From Planctomyces sp. (GTDB lineage Bacteria > Planctomycetota > Planctomycetia > Planctomycetales > Planctomycetaceae): DNA of 32,587 nucleotides. Below the pieces are notes generated by a model. That model was not told where the DNA came from. It did not search any database and was given only the letters and a program-made list of their open reading frames with translations. The position numbers and the translations under genes are program-made. This document shows, in pieces, positions 7,400 through 16,094 of the stretch (positions within the stretch are counted from its first letter, which is position 1; every line of letters starts with the position of its first letter). The stretch is from the NCBI GenBank assembly GCA_027483405.1, contig JAIXUU010000311.1, positions 1 through 32,587 on the forward strand, in the 5' to 3' direction.

Positions 7400-10300
7400 G
7401 TGAAGGGCTATCTCAGACTATCGATCTGGGTCTGCATAGGACTCGTGGGATTGCTGCTGGCAATCACGGGGATCGGTGGCGGTGCGCACCTCTGGGCACG
7501 CACAACAGCTCTTCAAGAATCCATCAGTCTCTCGGCGGACTGGCTCCAGGAATGGGAACAGGGACGTGAACACATTGGGCTGTTCCGTGGTCACTGCCAG
7601 ATCACTCAAGGGGCGACCACGTGGCAGGCCGACAAAATGGTCGTCTGGGTCGAAAGTGCCGACGTCGATAGTCAGGTCGTCGAAGATCGACTGGTGATCT
7701 GGCTGGAAGGAAACGTCCAGGAAATCTCGGCCACTGGTCATCGTAACGATTCTTCCAGGCTGCTGAAGCTGAGGACGATTGAGGGGGTTGACCTCTCGGT
7801 TCGAGGTCGAGTCAGTGATCAGCCCGCGATTGATGACGCACTATATATAAGGGCGCTCAAGCAGCGGTTAGCCGGGACTCCTGAAGCTGCCCTGGCACGC
7901 AGTGAACTCCTCCAGACACAACTGACGGTCGATCCTCCGGCCCTCACCATACCGCCGGGTTCCGGGAATTCCGGGTTTGCCAATCCAGGTGTCATGACGC
8001 CACAGCTTGGTCAGCCTGCTCCACTGATGAACAATTCACCCGCTCCAGCTGCTATGCGGCGAGTGAGGATCTTCCCGCGTAGTGCCGTTCCTTTCGATGT
8101 TCGCAGCTTCCGCAATGAGAACACATTACCGCCTGAGCAGGTCGTGCAGTTGACCGGTGGCGTGACGATCATCGTCGATGGGATTGAGCGCGTGGGGGTG
8201 ATCGACCTTTCCGCGGATAACGCGGTCATCTGGACAACGGCCCTGGGTAAAGAAGAGTTCTCGACAGAATCTCTCCAGACAGGGGATACGCCTTATCAGG
8301 TCTACCTCGAAGGGAACATTGTCATCCGGCAAGGTGAGAACATTGTTCGGGCCACGCGTGCCTTCTACGATGCCCGCGAAGATCGCGCTCTCATTCTCGA
8401 TGCCGAACTGAAAAGCATCATTCCTGATCAGCAGGGGCTGACGGTACGAGTCCGGGCCGAATCCATTCGCCAGCTTTCACGCGATACGTTCCAGGCCCGC
8501 AATGCCTACGTCACGACGAGTCAGTTGGGCGAACCGGTTTACCGGATTCAATCGAGCGATATCTTCATCGATCAAAGGACATGGTCTCCCTGGTCACAGC
8601 CCACGGTCGATCCAGAGACAGGTTTACTGAAGCCAAATACGATCCCGTGGGTCACAGCTCAGAACAATGCCTTTGTTTTTGGAAGTGTGCCGCTGCTCTA
8701 TGCTCCGGTGATCTCAGGACCGGCTGAAGATCCGAACATCCCGATTCAAGGCTTCACCTTCGGCCAGGACAATATTTTCGGCTCGCAGATTCGCACCCGA
8801 TGGGATGCCTTCCAGATCTTTGGGCTGCAAAAACCAGCCGATACTCGCTGGACGTTGGAAGCAGATTACCTGTCGGATCGCGGCCCATTCCTGGCCACCG
8901 ATGGTAAGTACCGTGGACTTGATAATTACGGCAACAGCTTCTTTGGCCAGGGCCTGGCGGCTTATGTCAATGATGGCGGTGTCGATAACCTTGGTCTTAA
9001 CCGGCGCGATCTCGCCTTCCCGAATGCCAACCGCGGGATTGTTGATGCCCAGCATCGGCATCAGTTTCTCAACGGGATCGAACTCCAGGCGGAAGCCGGC
9101 TATGCCAGCGACCGCAACTTCCGCGAACAGTATTACGAGCAGCAGTTCGACACGGGCAAAGATCTCGAAATGTATCTGGGGATGACTCAAAGATACGATC
9201 AGCTCGCATGGTCCATCTGGGGTCGGCCGAGTGTGAATGATTTCGAATACACCACCCAGTGGTTACCTCGAGGCGATCTGTTCGTGCTGGGTACTCCCCT
9301 GCTCTCCAACATACTGAGCTACAGCTCGCACAGTTCCGTCGGTTATGCCCAGCTCGATAATGCGGCACCACCACCGGACCCCAACGATCTCTTCACACCG
9401 CTTCCTTATTACACCGATGCCAATGGTCTGGTAGCCATGACCAGGCATGCAATCGAAGCACCATTCCAGCTGGGAGAGTTGATGCTCGCTCCTTACGCCA
9501 TGGGCGAAGCGGCTTTCTGGAGTGATGGCTTTACGAATGATTCGGTTGACCGGTTCTATGGCCGGGCGGGCTTAAGGGCTAATCTGCAGATGTGGCGGGT
9601 CTACCCCTATGTGCAGAGCGATCTCTACAACCTGAATGGCCTGGCTCACCGCATGAACTTCGGAGCCGACTATGGTTATGCGGCCAGCAGCAAAAGTCTC
9701 AGTGAGATCCCTCAGTGGAACGAATTTGACGACAACTCGCAGGAGCGATTCCGCGAACGTTTGGTCGTGAATACTTTCGGTGGCATCCTGCCCAATGTCT
9801 TCGAACCGCGAAATTATGCAGTTCGATCGGGTGCAGCCACAGGTGTCGCTGACCCCTACCACGAGCTGGTGGATGACCAGCAGGTGCTGGCACTCGCGTG
9901 GACACATCGACTGCAGACGAAGGTCGGTCCTCCGGAACGATTGCGAATTAAAGACTGGATGACACTCGATCTGGGGGTCAACTACTATCCCGATGCAAGT
10001 CGGGATAACTTTGGCGAATCGTTCGGCCTCTTCAATGCCCGCTATGCCTGGTATGTGGGTGATCGAACCAGCATTCATGCCAGTACATTGCTCGACTTCT
10101 TTGATGATGGCCAGAAGATTTTCAACGTGGGCGTGCTCACTCAGCGCAGCGTTCGCGGCAGTGCTTATGTTGGCTTCCGACAGGTCGATGGCGGAGCCCT
10201 GCTCAGCCAGATTTTGACCGCCAGTTACAGCTACCAGATGAGTCCCAAGTGGATCTCCACGGCGGGAACAGCTTATGACGTGGGTGAAGGTCAGAATCGC

Positions 10301-10471
10301 GGCCAGTCGCTCACAATTACTCGTGTCGGTGAATCGTTCCTGGTTCATCTGGGAGCCAGCTACGATGCCAGCAAAAACAACCCCGGGATCGCCATTTCGA
10401 TTGAACCCAAGCTGGGCAATCGCAAGACATCCCCGACCATGATCAGCCCTTTGATGGGGGCAGGCTTCTAA
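7400..10471 (+). CDS. lptD: LptD/OstA-like outer-membrane LPS-assembly protein
   Basis: About 1023 aa. A hydrophobic N-terminal segment (IWVCIGLVGLLLAITGIGGG) acts as signal peptide or anchor. Two OstA/LptA-like beta-jellyroll stretches follow: one near residues 60-90 (LFRGHCQITQGATTWQADKM) and one near 295-340 (VYLEGNIVIRQGENIVRATR). The second half is rich in aromatic, alternating sequence with a C-terminus typical of an outer-membrane beta-barrel. LptD with LptE inserts lipopolysaccharide into the outer leaflet of the outer membrane. A low-complexity Pro-rich linker (about 175-220) separates the OstA-like parts. The track starts at GTG 7394, but GTG 7400 has ACAGGAG at the right distance (5 nt), so I use it. 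A DgkA-like membrane protein follows 27 nt downstream, probably in the same transcript. Sequence similarity to proteobacterial LptD is weak, so the family is fairly sure and orthology less so. Confidence 0.75.
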   Translation: MKGYLRLSIWVCIGLVGLLLAITGIGGGAHLWARTTALQESISLSADWLQEWEQGREHIGLFRGHCQITQGATTWQADKMVVWVESADVDSQVVEDRLVIWLEGNVQEISATGHRNDSSRLLKLRTIEGVDLSVRGRVSDQPAIDDALYIRALKQRLAGTPEAALARSELLQTQLTVDPPALTIPPGSGNSGFANPGVMTPQLGQPAPLMNNSPAPAAMRRVRIFPRSAVPFDVRSFRNENTLPPEQVVQLTGGVTIIVDGIERVGVIDLSADNAVIWTTALGKEEFSTESLQTGDTPYQVYLEGNIVIRQGENIVRATRAFYDAREDRALILDAELKSIIPDQQGLTVRVRAESIRQLSRDTFQARNAYVTTSQLGEPVYRIQSSDIFIDQRTWSPWSQPTVDPETGLLKPNTIPWVTAQNNAFVFGSVPLLYAPVISGPAEDPNIPIQGFTFGQDNIFGSQIRTRWDAFQIFGLQKPADTRWTLEADYLSDRGPFLATDGKYRGLDNYGNSFFGQGLAAYVNDGGVDNLGLNRRDLAFPNANRGIVDAQHRHQFLNGIELQAEAGYASDRNFREQYYEQQFDTGKDLEMYLGMTQRYDQLAWSIWGRPSVNDFEYTTQWLPRGDLFVLGTPLLSNILSYSSHSSVGYAQLDNAAPPPDPNDLFTPLPYYTDANGLVAMTRHAIEAPFQLGELMLAPYAMGEAAFWSDGFTNDSVDRFYGRAGLRANLQMWRVYPYVQSDLYNLNGLAHRMNFGADYGYAASSKSLSEIPQWNEFDDNSQERFRERLVVNTFGGILPNVFEPRNYAVRSGAATGVADPYHELVDDQQVLALAWTHRLQTKVGPPERLRIKDWMTLDLGVNYYPDASRDNFGESFGLFNARYAWYVGDRTSIHASTLLDFFDDGQKIFNVGVLTQRSVRGSAYVGFRQVDGGALLSQILTASYSYQMSPKWISTAGTAYDVGEGQNRGQSLTITRVGESFLVHLGASYDASKNNPGIAISIEPKLGNRKTSPTMISPLMGAGF

Positions 10472-10498
10472 CTGAGCGGGCTGCGAGGAACGGAATCC

Positions 10499-11122
10499 AT
10501 GAACCCAGCATCCTTGAAAGCACTGGCCAATTCGACTGGCGGCAGGACGGAAGAAAATCACGCCTCCGCTGTTGATTCTCATCCACGAGCGGACAGTCCG
10601 ATGATCACCCGCTTGAGCGCATCCCCGTTGCCCGGATCGTTACCGAAGCTCGCGCCGGGATCGTCGGCGGTTCGAGACCAGGCCACAGAGACAGTCCCTC
10701 TCGATCCCTTGAAGATTCGGATTCATCAGTCGGCCGTTGATCGTCCCGAATGGCGTCAGCGTCTGGTGGAAATTGAAAAGGGATTAGCCACTGCCCTGCG
10801 CACAGACAGCACGCTCTTTATGCATCTATTCTTCGATTCGATCATCATGGCCAGTGGGGCTGTGCTGGGTTTGCATTTGTGGCAATGGGTGGCCCTGACA
10901 GCCACTCTGATGATCGTGTTGACTGTGGAACTCCTCAGCCAGGCAATTCGCCGACTGGCACTGCTAGCTCACCGCCCTCATGAAAAACGCACACCACTCA
11001 CCGAAGTGACACATCAGACCGAGGCGCTCTGTTTCGCAGCCAGCTTCGTCACCATTCTGGGCGGGCTGGTCATCACCACGTTGATCTTTGCTCAACGCAT
11101 TTACGAAACGATTCCTGAGTAG
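10499..11122 (+). CDS. DgkA-like membrane protein with altered active site
   Basis: 207 aa. The first 80 residues are Pro/Ser-rich and disordered-looking. The C-terminal half matches prokaryotic diacylglycerol kinase (DgkA) topology: an amphipathic stretch EIEKGLATALRTD (about 91-103) and three hydrophobic helices (about 106-124, 127-147, 176-198). The second helix ends in VELLSQAIRRL where DgkA has VE(I/L)LN(S/T)AIE. The first Glu is kept (E144), Asn becomes Ser, and the catalytic second Glu (E76 in E. coli) is Arg151. The KD pair before helix 3 is also not conserved (HQTEAL). It is therefore probably not a kinase in the usual way; it may bind lipid or have a structural role. GAGGAA precedes the ATG. 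It follows the LptD-like gene by 27 nt, pointing to an envelope lipid role. Confidence 0.7.
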   Translation: MNPASLKALANSTGGRTEENHASAVDSHPRADSPMITRLSASPLPGSLPKLAPGSSAVRDQATETVPLDPLKIRIHQSAVDRPEWRQRLVEIEKGLATALRTDSTLFMHLFFDSIIMASGAVLGLHLWQWVALTATLMIVLTVELLSQAIRRLALLAHRPHEKRTPLTEVTHQTEALCFAASFVTILGGLVITTLIFAQRIYETIPE

Positions 11123-11153
11123 GCTCAGCCGTTCAGTGATGATTGTGCGGTAG

Positions 11154-11180
11154 GGTGCAAGGAGTTTTGCGGATTGCACC
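11154..11180. repeat. GGTGCAA/TTGCACC inverted repeat
   Basis: Seven-base arms GGTGCAA and TTGCACC are separated by 13 nt, with a further TTGCACC immediately after at about 11186-11192 leading into the family B hairpin. It sits 31 nt past the stop of the DgkA-like gene in the convergent spacer. It may form a composite intergenic element with the next hairpin. Confidence 0.4.
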
Positions 11181-11190
11181 AGCTCTTGCA

Positions 11191-11228
11191 CCTTCTCCCG
11201 TTCCGACGGGAGAAGGCCGGGATGAGGG
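11191..11228. repeat. Dispersed hairpin repeat, family B, copy 2
   Basis: Inverted relative to 6301-6338, with 36 of 38 bases identical. This copy forms a perfect 11-bp stem, CCTTCTCCCGT with ACGGGAGAAGG, around a TCCG tetraloop, followed by CCGGGATGAGGG. It lies between the ends of the DgkA-like gene (+) and the topoisomerase B subunit (-), again a convergent junction. Confidence 0.78.
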
Positions 11229-11307
11229 GAGTCCCAACGTCACGGATAATCGATCTCCGTGCAGTCTCATCGCCCATGACCGAAAGCCGAACCAACTCCA
11301 TCACTGC

Positions 11308-13215
11308 TCACACATCGAGATCGTCCACCTGATTCGCCTGTTCCATGATCAGCTTGTAGCGCTCGGCCGGTTCCTTCCCGAGGAGTTTTTCAAACGTCTG
11401 GTCGGCTTCCAGCTGATTGTCGATATCGATACGGAGCAGGATGCGCGTCTTCGGATCGAGTGTCGTCTCTTTCAACTGGGAAGGAGTCATTTCACCCAGA
11501 CCTTTAAATCGCAGCACATCCGGGTTTCGATTTGCTGGAAGTGAATCGAGAATCTCTTCCTTATGCAGATCATCGCGGGCATAGAAGATCTGATTGCCAG
11601 ACTGAATGCGATATAACGGGGGCTGTGCCAGAAACAATTTTCCCTGTGTAATCAACACGGGCATGTGCCCAAAAAAGAAGGTCAGCAACAGCGTACTGAT
11701 GTGATACCCGTCCGAATCGGCATCCATCATCAGAATGATCTTGCCGTAGCGCAAGCGATGCAGATCAAAGTTCGGCCCGATCCCTGTCCCTAATGTCTCC
11801 ACCAGATCCTTGATTTCCTGATTATCCAGGATCTTTGCCGTCGTCATATTCTGGGTGTTGAGCACCTTGCCTCGAAGTGGCAGAACCGCCTGAGTTCGAC
11901 TGTCGCGGCCCATGCCGGCAGTCCCACCAGCCGAAAGACCTTCGACGATGAAGAGCTCGGATTCATCCGCATTGGTGGATCGACAATCGAGGAGCTTACC
12001 AGGCAGACTCAGTCTGCGGGCCGCGGGAGATTTCCGGCGGACTTCACTGGCTGCCTCACGACTGGCAGCCCGAGCTCTCGCTGCCAGCACAATTCGCCCG
12101 ACAATCGCGTCGGCCGTCGTCTTGTTACTCGATAGCCAGTTCTCGAGTGCAGGCCGGATCTGCCCTTCGACGACGCTCGACATCTCAGGGTTATTGAGTT
12201 TTTCTTTAGTTTGGCCCTGGAACATGGGCTCTGCCAGAAAGACCGAAAGCAGACCCACAATTCCTTCACGAATGTCGTCGTTCTGGATCGTGAGACCTTT
12301 GACCTTGATATCGTGCACTTCCATGTAATTGCGAACGGCTTTGCCTATGGCACTTTTGAGGCCACTTTCGTGAGTGCCGCCGGCATGTGTGCGAATGCCG
12401 TTCACGTAACTTCGCAGGTGCTCATCTGTCGATTCTGACCAGCGAAAGACCGCCTCGACTTTGTAATTGCCATCATCTTTCGAGAATTGAAACAGATTCT
12501 CATGGACAGGTTTGCGCTGCCCTTCGGTCATCAGGCGGGCGAGGTAGGTCTGTAATCCATCGGGATGATGCAGGACGACCGTTTCTTTCTTGGCTTCGTC
12601 GATCAACGTGATCTTCAGCCCGGCATGAATGTACGAAATGTCTTCCAGATGAGCCTTGATGGTCTCGATGCTGAAGACAGTTCGTGCGAAGATTTCTTTA
12701 TCAGGACGGAAGAAAACATCGGTTCCGCGACCTCGGAATGGACGTACCTGCTTGAGAGCAGTCGTGGGTTTGCCGCGTTTGAAGCGCTGCTGCCATTCGA
12801 AGCCATCACGATGGATGGTGGCCACCATTTCTTCTGAAAGCGCGTTAACCACCGATGAGCCCACACCATGCAGACCACCACTGCGGGCATAGGCATTCTT
12901 GCTGAATTTCCCACCCGAGTGGAGCGTGGTGAGAATGGTTTCGAGCGCCGACTTTTTCGTTTTGGGATGCAGATCGACGGGAATGCCGCGACCGTTATCA
13001 CTCACCGAACATGACTCGCCATCTTTATGCAAAGTGACCGTGATCTCGGTCGCCTCGCCTGCCAGGCATTCATCGACACTGTTATCGACAATCTCCCATA
13101 AGAGGTGATGCAGCCCGCGGGTATCGACACCGCCGATGTACATGCTGGGTCGGCGGCGCACGGCCTCCAGACCTTCGATGACTTCAATATCTGATGCGGT
13201 ATAGGCTGTCGCCAT
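11308..13215 (-). CDS. parE: Type IIA DNA topoisomerase B subunit (ParE/GyrB-like)
   Basis: 635 aa, the short form without the large insertion of E. coli GyrB. GHKL ATPase motifs: EIVDNSVDE (N45), DNGRGIPV (D73-), GGLHGVGSSVVNAL (113-126). Transducer region: about 220-400. The Toprim domain begins ELFIVEGLSAGG (E425) and has MMDADSDG (D498/D500/D502) as the metal site. A C-terminal RFKGLGEM block follows. It provides ATP-driven strand passage with the A subunit encoded upstream. The Asp of the usual EGDSAGG motif is Leu427; the equivalent E. coli GyrB Asp426 is a known quinolone-resistance position. AGGAAGTGAC sits just before the ATG. The A-subunit gene lies 124 nt upstream on the same strand. 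Gyrase versus topoisomerase IV cannot be settled from sequence alone; the parE symbol is provisional. Confidence 0.9.
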   Translation of the reverse strand: MATAYTASDIEVIEGLEAVRRRPSMYIGGVDTRGLHHLLWEIVDNSVDECLAGEATEITVTLHKDGESCSVSDNGRGIPVDLHPKTKKSALETILTTLHSGGKFSKNAYARSGGLHGVGSSVVNALSEEMVATIHRDGFEWQQRFKRGKPTTALKQVRPFRGRGTDVFFRPDKEIFARTVFSIETIKAHLEDISYIHAGLKITLIDEAKKETVVLHHPDGLQTYLARLMTEGQRKPVHENLFQFSKDDGNYKVEAVFRWSESTDEHLRSYVNGIRTHAGGTHESGLKSAIGKAVRNYMEVHDIKVKGLTIQNDDIREGIVGLLSVFLAEPMFQGQTKEKLNNPEMSSVVEGQIRPALENWLSSNKTTADAIVGRIVLAARARAASREAASEVRRKSPAARRLSLPGKLLDCRSTNADESELFIVEGLSAGGTAGMGRDSRTQAVLPLRGKVLNTQNMTTAKILDNQEIKDLVETLGTGIGPNFDLHRLRYGKIILMMDADSDGYHISTLLLTFFFGHMPVLITQGKLFLAQPPLYRIQSGNQIFYARDDLHKEEILDSLPANRNPDVLRFKGLGEMTPSQLKETTLDPKTRILLRIDIDNQLEADQTFEKLLGKEPAERYKLIMEQANQVDDLDV

Positions 13216-13339
13216 GTCACTTCCTGATCGACTGAGTTTTTCGCTTGAATACTACCGCTTTGTGCCATGCCCGCAGCTCTGGGCAAGCATGTCTTCGAGA
13301 TGATCAACACGGGCTAGTGAGGGTCTTCCTTCCAATGGA

Positions 13340-15721
13340 TCAACCTTCAATGCTGTTCCAATCCACCAGTGCAATCTCGGGTCGCACAATTTCGCCCACC
13401 TGACTGCGATGGCTGACCTTGACCCCTTTGCCTCCACGTGTCGTCAATGCATATTTCATCTGCCCGCAGGTCAGTTCTTTTTCGTTAGCCAGCTTGAGCC
13501 TCAACACATCGCTGGGTCGCGACATCAGTGCCGCACCCAGGACGAGATCCTTCTCTTTCTCTTCCAGGCGAATGCCGCGCACACCTTTCCCTGCTCCAGA
13601 AAGGACAGGAATCTCTTCGAGTGAGAAATGTATGAGCCGAGCTTCGCGAGTGACGAGAAAGACCGATGTCTGATCAACGATCAATTCGACCTTGGCCACC
13701 ACGTCACCTTCCTGCAGCTTACAGAACTTGCGGCCCGATCTCGTGCTCGCTGTCCGAAATGGCTGCAAAGGCACCCGCATCACCTGCCCCTGGGCTGTGG
13801 TGACAAACAGATGTGGTGGCGCAGGTTCGGCTCCTTCGGCTGTCTCTTCGGCAACCGCCGTAAAGCGAGGGTCTGTCGTGACGGCAGCGATCACCTGCAC
13901 TCCATCTTTGAACTTGTAGTGCTTGGTGAGTGGTTCGCCGTACCCCGAAGAAACGGGCACTTGAGAAATGGGCATCGTGTAGGCAATCCCGTCGCTCGCA
14001 AAGAAGATCACATGATCGACCGTGCTCCCTGGGAGGACATCGAGCACCTGGTCGCCTTCACGGACGCGCGTCGATTCCACACTTTGCAGCCGGCCGACAC
14101 GTTTGATCCATCCATCTTTGCTGAGCACTACGTTCGTGTTCTCGCGAACGATATAGTGCGATTCATCAAACTCAGTCACTTCGTCGGAAGAGCCCAAAGT
14201 CGTTCGCCGCTTATCGCCAAACTGCTCACTCAGCTCGCGCAGTTCGCCTTCGATGACATTCCAGATGCGATCGTCTTTGGCAAGAATGCGCGTGATCCGG
14301 TCGGCCTCTTTCTGTTTGGTATTCAGTTCCGCGAGGACGGTATCAATTTCCAGTTGGGAAATGCGGTACAACTGCATTTCGAGAATCGCCATGGTCTGCG
14401 GTTCATCGAGTGGGAAGGCCGCCATCAACTTGTCGCAGGCATCTCGCTTGCCATTGCTGTTGCGAATGATCTTGATGGCCTTATCGATCCCGTTAAAGAT
14501 GATTTCCAGGCCGCGCAGGATATGAATCCGCGCCTGCAGTTGATCGAGTTGGAACTGGAAACGTTTCTTGACCACCTTCAAGCGGAACTTGAGAAACTCG
14601 CTCAGCAGACGATGGAGCGGCAGTCGTGCTGGAGTTAACAACCCCTGATCATCCGGGATCAAGACCGTGCTGTTGTAGTTGAAGTTCTGCTCCAGTGGCG
14701 TCTTCTTGTAGAGGAACGCCATCACCGATTCCGGGTCACTCCCTTTCTTCAGTTCAAGCACTACGCGCAGGCCATGTTTATCGTCGGTTTCATCAGCCGC
14801 ATTAATCAGTTGAGGCAGCTTGCGGCTGGCGATCACATTGCCAATCTCTGCCAGCAACGGCCCTGTCTCGACACCATAAGGTACTGAGTAGATCACCACC
14901 CGGTCTTCAACCTCAGCGCGTTTCTCTTTATCCATCCGCCATTCGGCCCGCACTTTGAAAGCGCCTCGCCCTTCCTCATAAATGGGGAGCATCGCTTTTC
15001 GATCGGTAATCATGCGGCCACCCAACGGGAAATCGGGGCCCTTGATGAACTTGAGCAGTTCCTTGGTAGAAGCCTCAGGATTTGTAATGAGGTGAATACA
15101 GGCTTCGAGCACTTCTTTTAAGTTATGGGGCGGCATATTCGTCGCCATCCCCACGGCAATGCCGGCAGTCCCATTGACCAGCAGATTGGGAAATCGGGTC
15201 GGCAGGACCACGGGTTCTTTGCGGGTGCCGTCATAATTGGGCCGCATTTCGACAGTATCGAACCGCAGCTCGTTCATGAGTTGTTCGGCAATGCCCGTCA
15301 GCCTGGCTTCGGTATATCGCTCGGCGGCAGCGGGCAGGCCCATGATGGAGCCAAAGTTTCCTTGCCCGTCGACGAGCGGATATCTCAAGGTGAAATCTTG
15401 AGCGAGGCGAACGAGTGTGTCGTAGACCGATTGATTGCCGTGAGGGTGATAATTGCCGGTGGTATCGCCGGAGATCTTCGCGCACTTGCGCGTTTTAGCA
15501 TCCGCCATCAGCCGCAATTCTTCGTACATGACGTAGAGGATGCGGCGCTGGACGGGTTTGAGACCATCTCGAACATCGGGCAAAGCACGCGACTGAATGA
15601 CAGACATCGCGTAGTTAAGGTATCTCCGCCGGGTCTCAGAAGAGATTTCCCGAAACTGAATACGGTCTTCCTGATTTTCTGTCACGGAGGATCCTGGTGT
15701 CGAACTGTTTCGTTTTGGCAC
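13340..15721 (-). CDS. parC: Type IIA DNA topoisomerase A subunit (ParC/GyrA-like)
   Basis: 793 aa. Breakage-reunion domain with YLNYAMSVIQSRALPDVRDGLKPVQRRIL (about 34-62), quinolone region KISGDTTGNYHPHGNQSVYD (82-101) and catalytic Tyr136 in AAAERYTEARL. The tower and coiled-coil region contains LHRLLSEFLKFRLKV. A beta-pinwheel C-terminal domain follows, with a GyrA-box-like TRGGKG (about 761-766) in the last blade rather than near the start. It cleaves and rejoins DNA together with the B subunit. At the E. coli GyrA Ser83 position this protein has Gln97, preceded by Asn96 instead of Asp; the Asp87 equivalent (D101) is kept. FGSIMGLP replaces the usual FGSIDGDP. GTG start at 15721 with AGGAAGG about 8 nt upstream. 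First gene of a likely two-gene operon. Confidence 0.9.
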   Translation of the reverse strand: MPKRNSSTPGSSVTENQEDRIQFREISSETRRRYLNYAMSVIQSRALPDVRDGLKPVQRRILYVMYEELRLMADAKTRKCAKISGDTTGNYHPHGNQSVYDTLVRLAQDFTLRYPLVDGQGNFGSIMGLPAAAERYTEARLTGIAEQLMNELRFDTVEMRPNYDGTRKEPVVLPTRFPNLLVNGTAGIAVGMATNMPPHNLKEVLEACIHLITNPEASTKELLKFIKGPDFPLGGRMITDRKAMLPIYEEGRGAFKVRAEWRMDKEKRAEVEDRVVIYSVPYGVETGPLLAEIGNVIASRKLPQLINAADETDDKHGLRVVLELKKGSDPESVMAFLYKKTPLEQNFNYNSTVLIPDDQGLLTPARLPLHRLLSEFLKFRLKVVKKRFQFQLDQLQARIHILRGLEIIFNGIDKAIKIIRNSNGKRDACDKLMAAFPLDEPQTMAILEMQLYRISQLEIDTVLAELNTKQKEADRITRILAKDDRIWNVIEGELRELSEQFGDKRRTTLGSSDEVTEFDESHYIVRENTNVVLSKDGWIKRVGRLQSVESTRVREGDQVLDVLPGSTVDHVIFFASDGIAYTMPISQVPVSSGYGEPLTKHYKFKDGVQVIAAVTTDPRFTAVAEETAEGAEPAPPHLFVTTAQGQVMRVPLQPFRTASTRSGRKFCKLQEGDVVAKVELIVDQTSVFLVTREARLIHFSLEEIPVLSGAGKGVRGIRLEEKEKDLVLGAALMSRPSDVLRLKLANEKELTCGQMKYALTTRGGKGVKVSHRSQVGEIVRPEIALVDWNSIEG

Positions 15722-16094
15722 TCAATCAACCTTCCTGGGAGAGCTTGACGCTCTTATCGGCTGGGAAAAGCAGGTTGCTTTTGCCGGGGATCATGACGGA
15801 TTTCGCTTCTTTGGCAAACTTTTCCGTTCAGCGGGTTTTTGCCGATAAGCGGGAATACACCACTCTTACGAGATTTGCAACTCGACGTAAGGCATGAATT
15901 GCCAACAGCTTGTTGGCTTGGAGAACTTGGACGTTCCAGCCCGGGAATCGTTCATTTCTCGACGGGCCAAATTCCGAAAAGAGAAGCGAGTCTGATTTGT
16001 AGTCTCCGCGACGACTCGCCACGAAGGCAAATCCCGTTGCGTATGGGCCTCAATTCAATTGTTGCTGATGAATCCGTCCCACGGAGGGGATGAA
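15722..16094. other. Divergent spacer between topoisomerase operon and secreted trio
   Basis: 373 nt without a credible gene. It should hold promoters for both directions. Visible symmetry: a perfect 7-bp inverted repeat GCCAACA-GCT-TGTTGGC at 15901-15917, and GCGAGTC...GACTCGC arms flanking about 15985-16018. A very strong ribosome-binding site, GGAGGGG, lies at 16083-16089 ahead of the first secreted protein. I could not assign a convincing -35/-10 pair. Confidence 0.4.

Noticed and set aside
9572-10582. 336-aa minus-strand ORF across the LptD-like gene
   Set aside because: Shadow of a real gene; no domain and no ribosome-binding site.
13628-14638. 336-aa plus-strand ORF across the topoisomerase A gene
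   Set aside because: Shadow of a highly conserved gene on the opposite strand.
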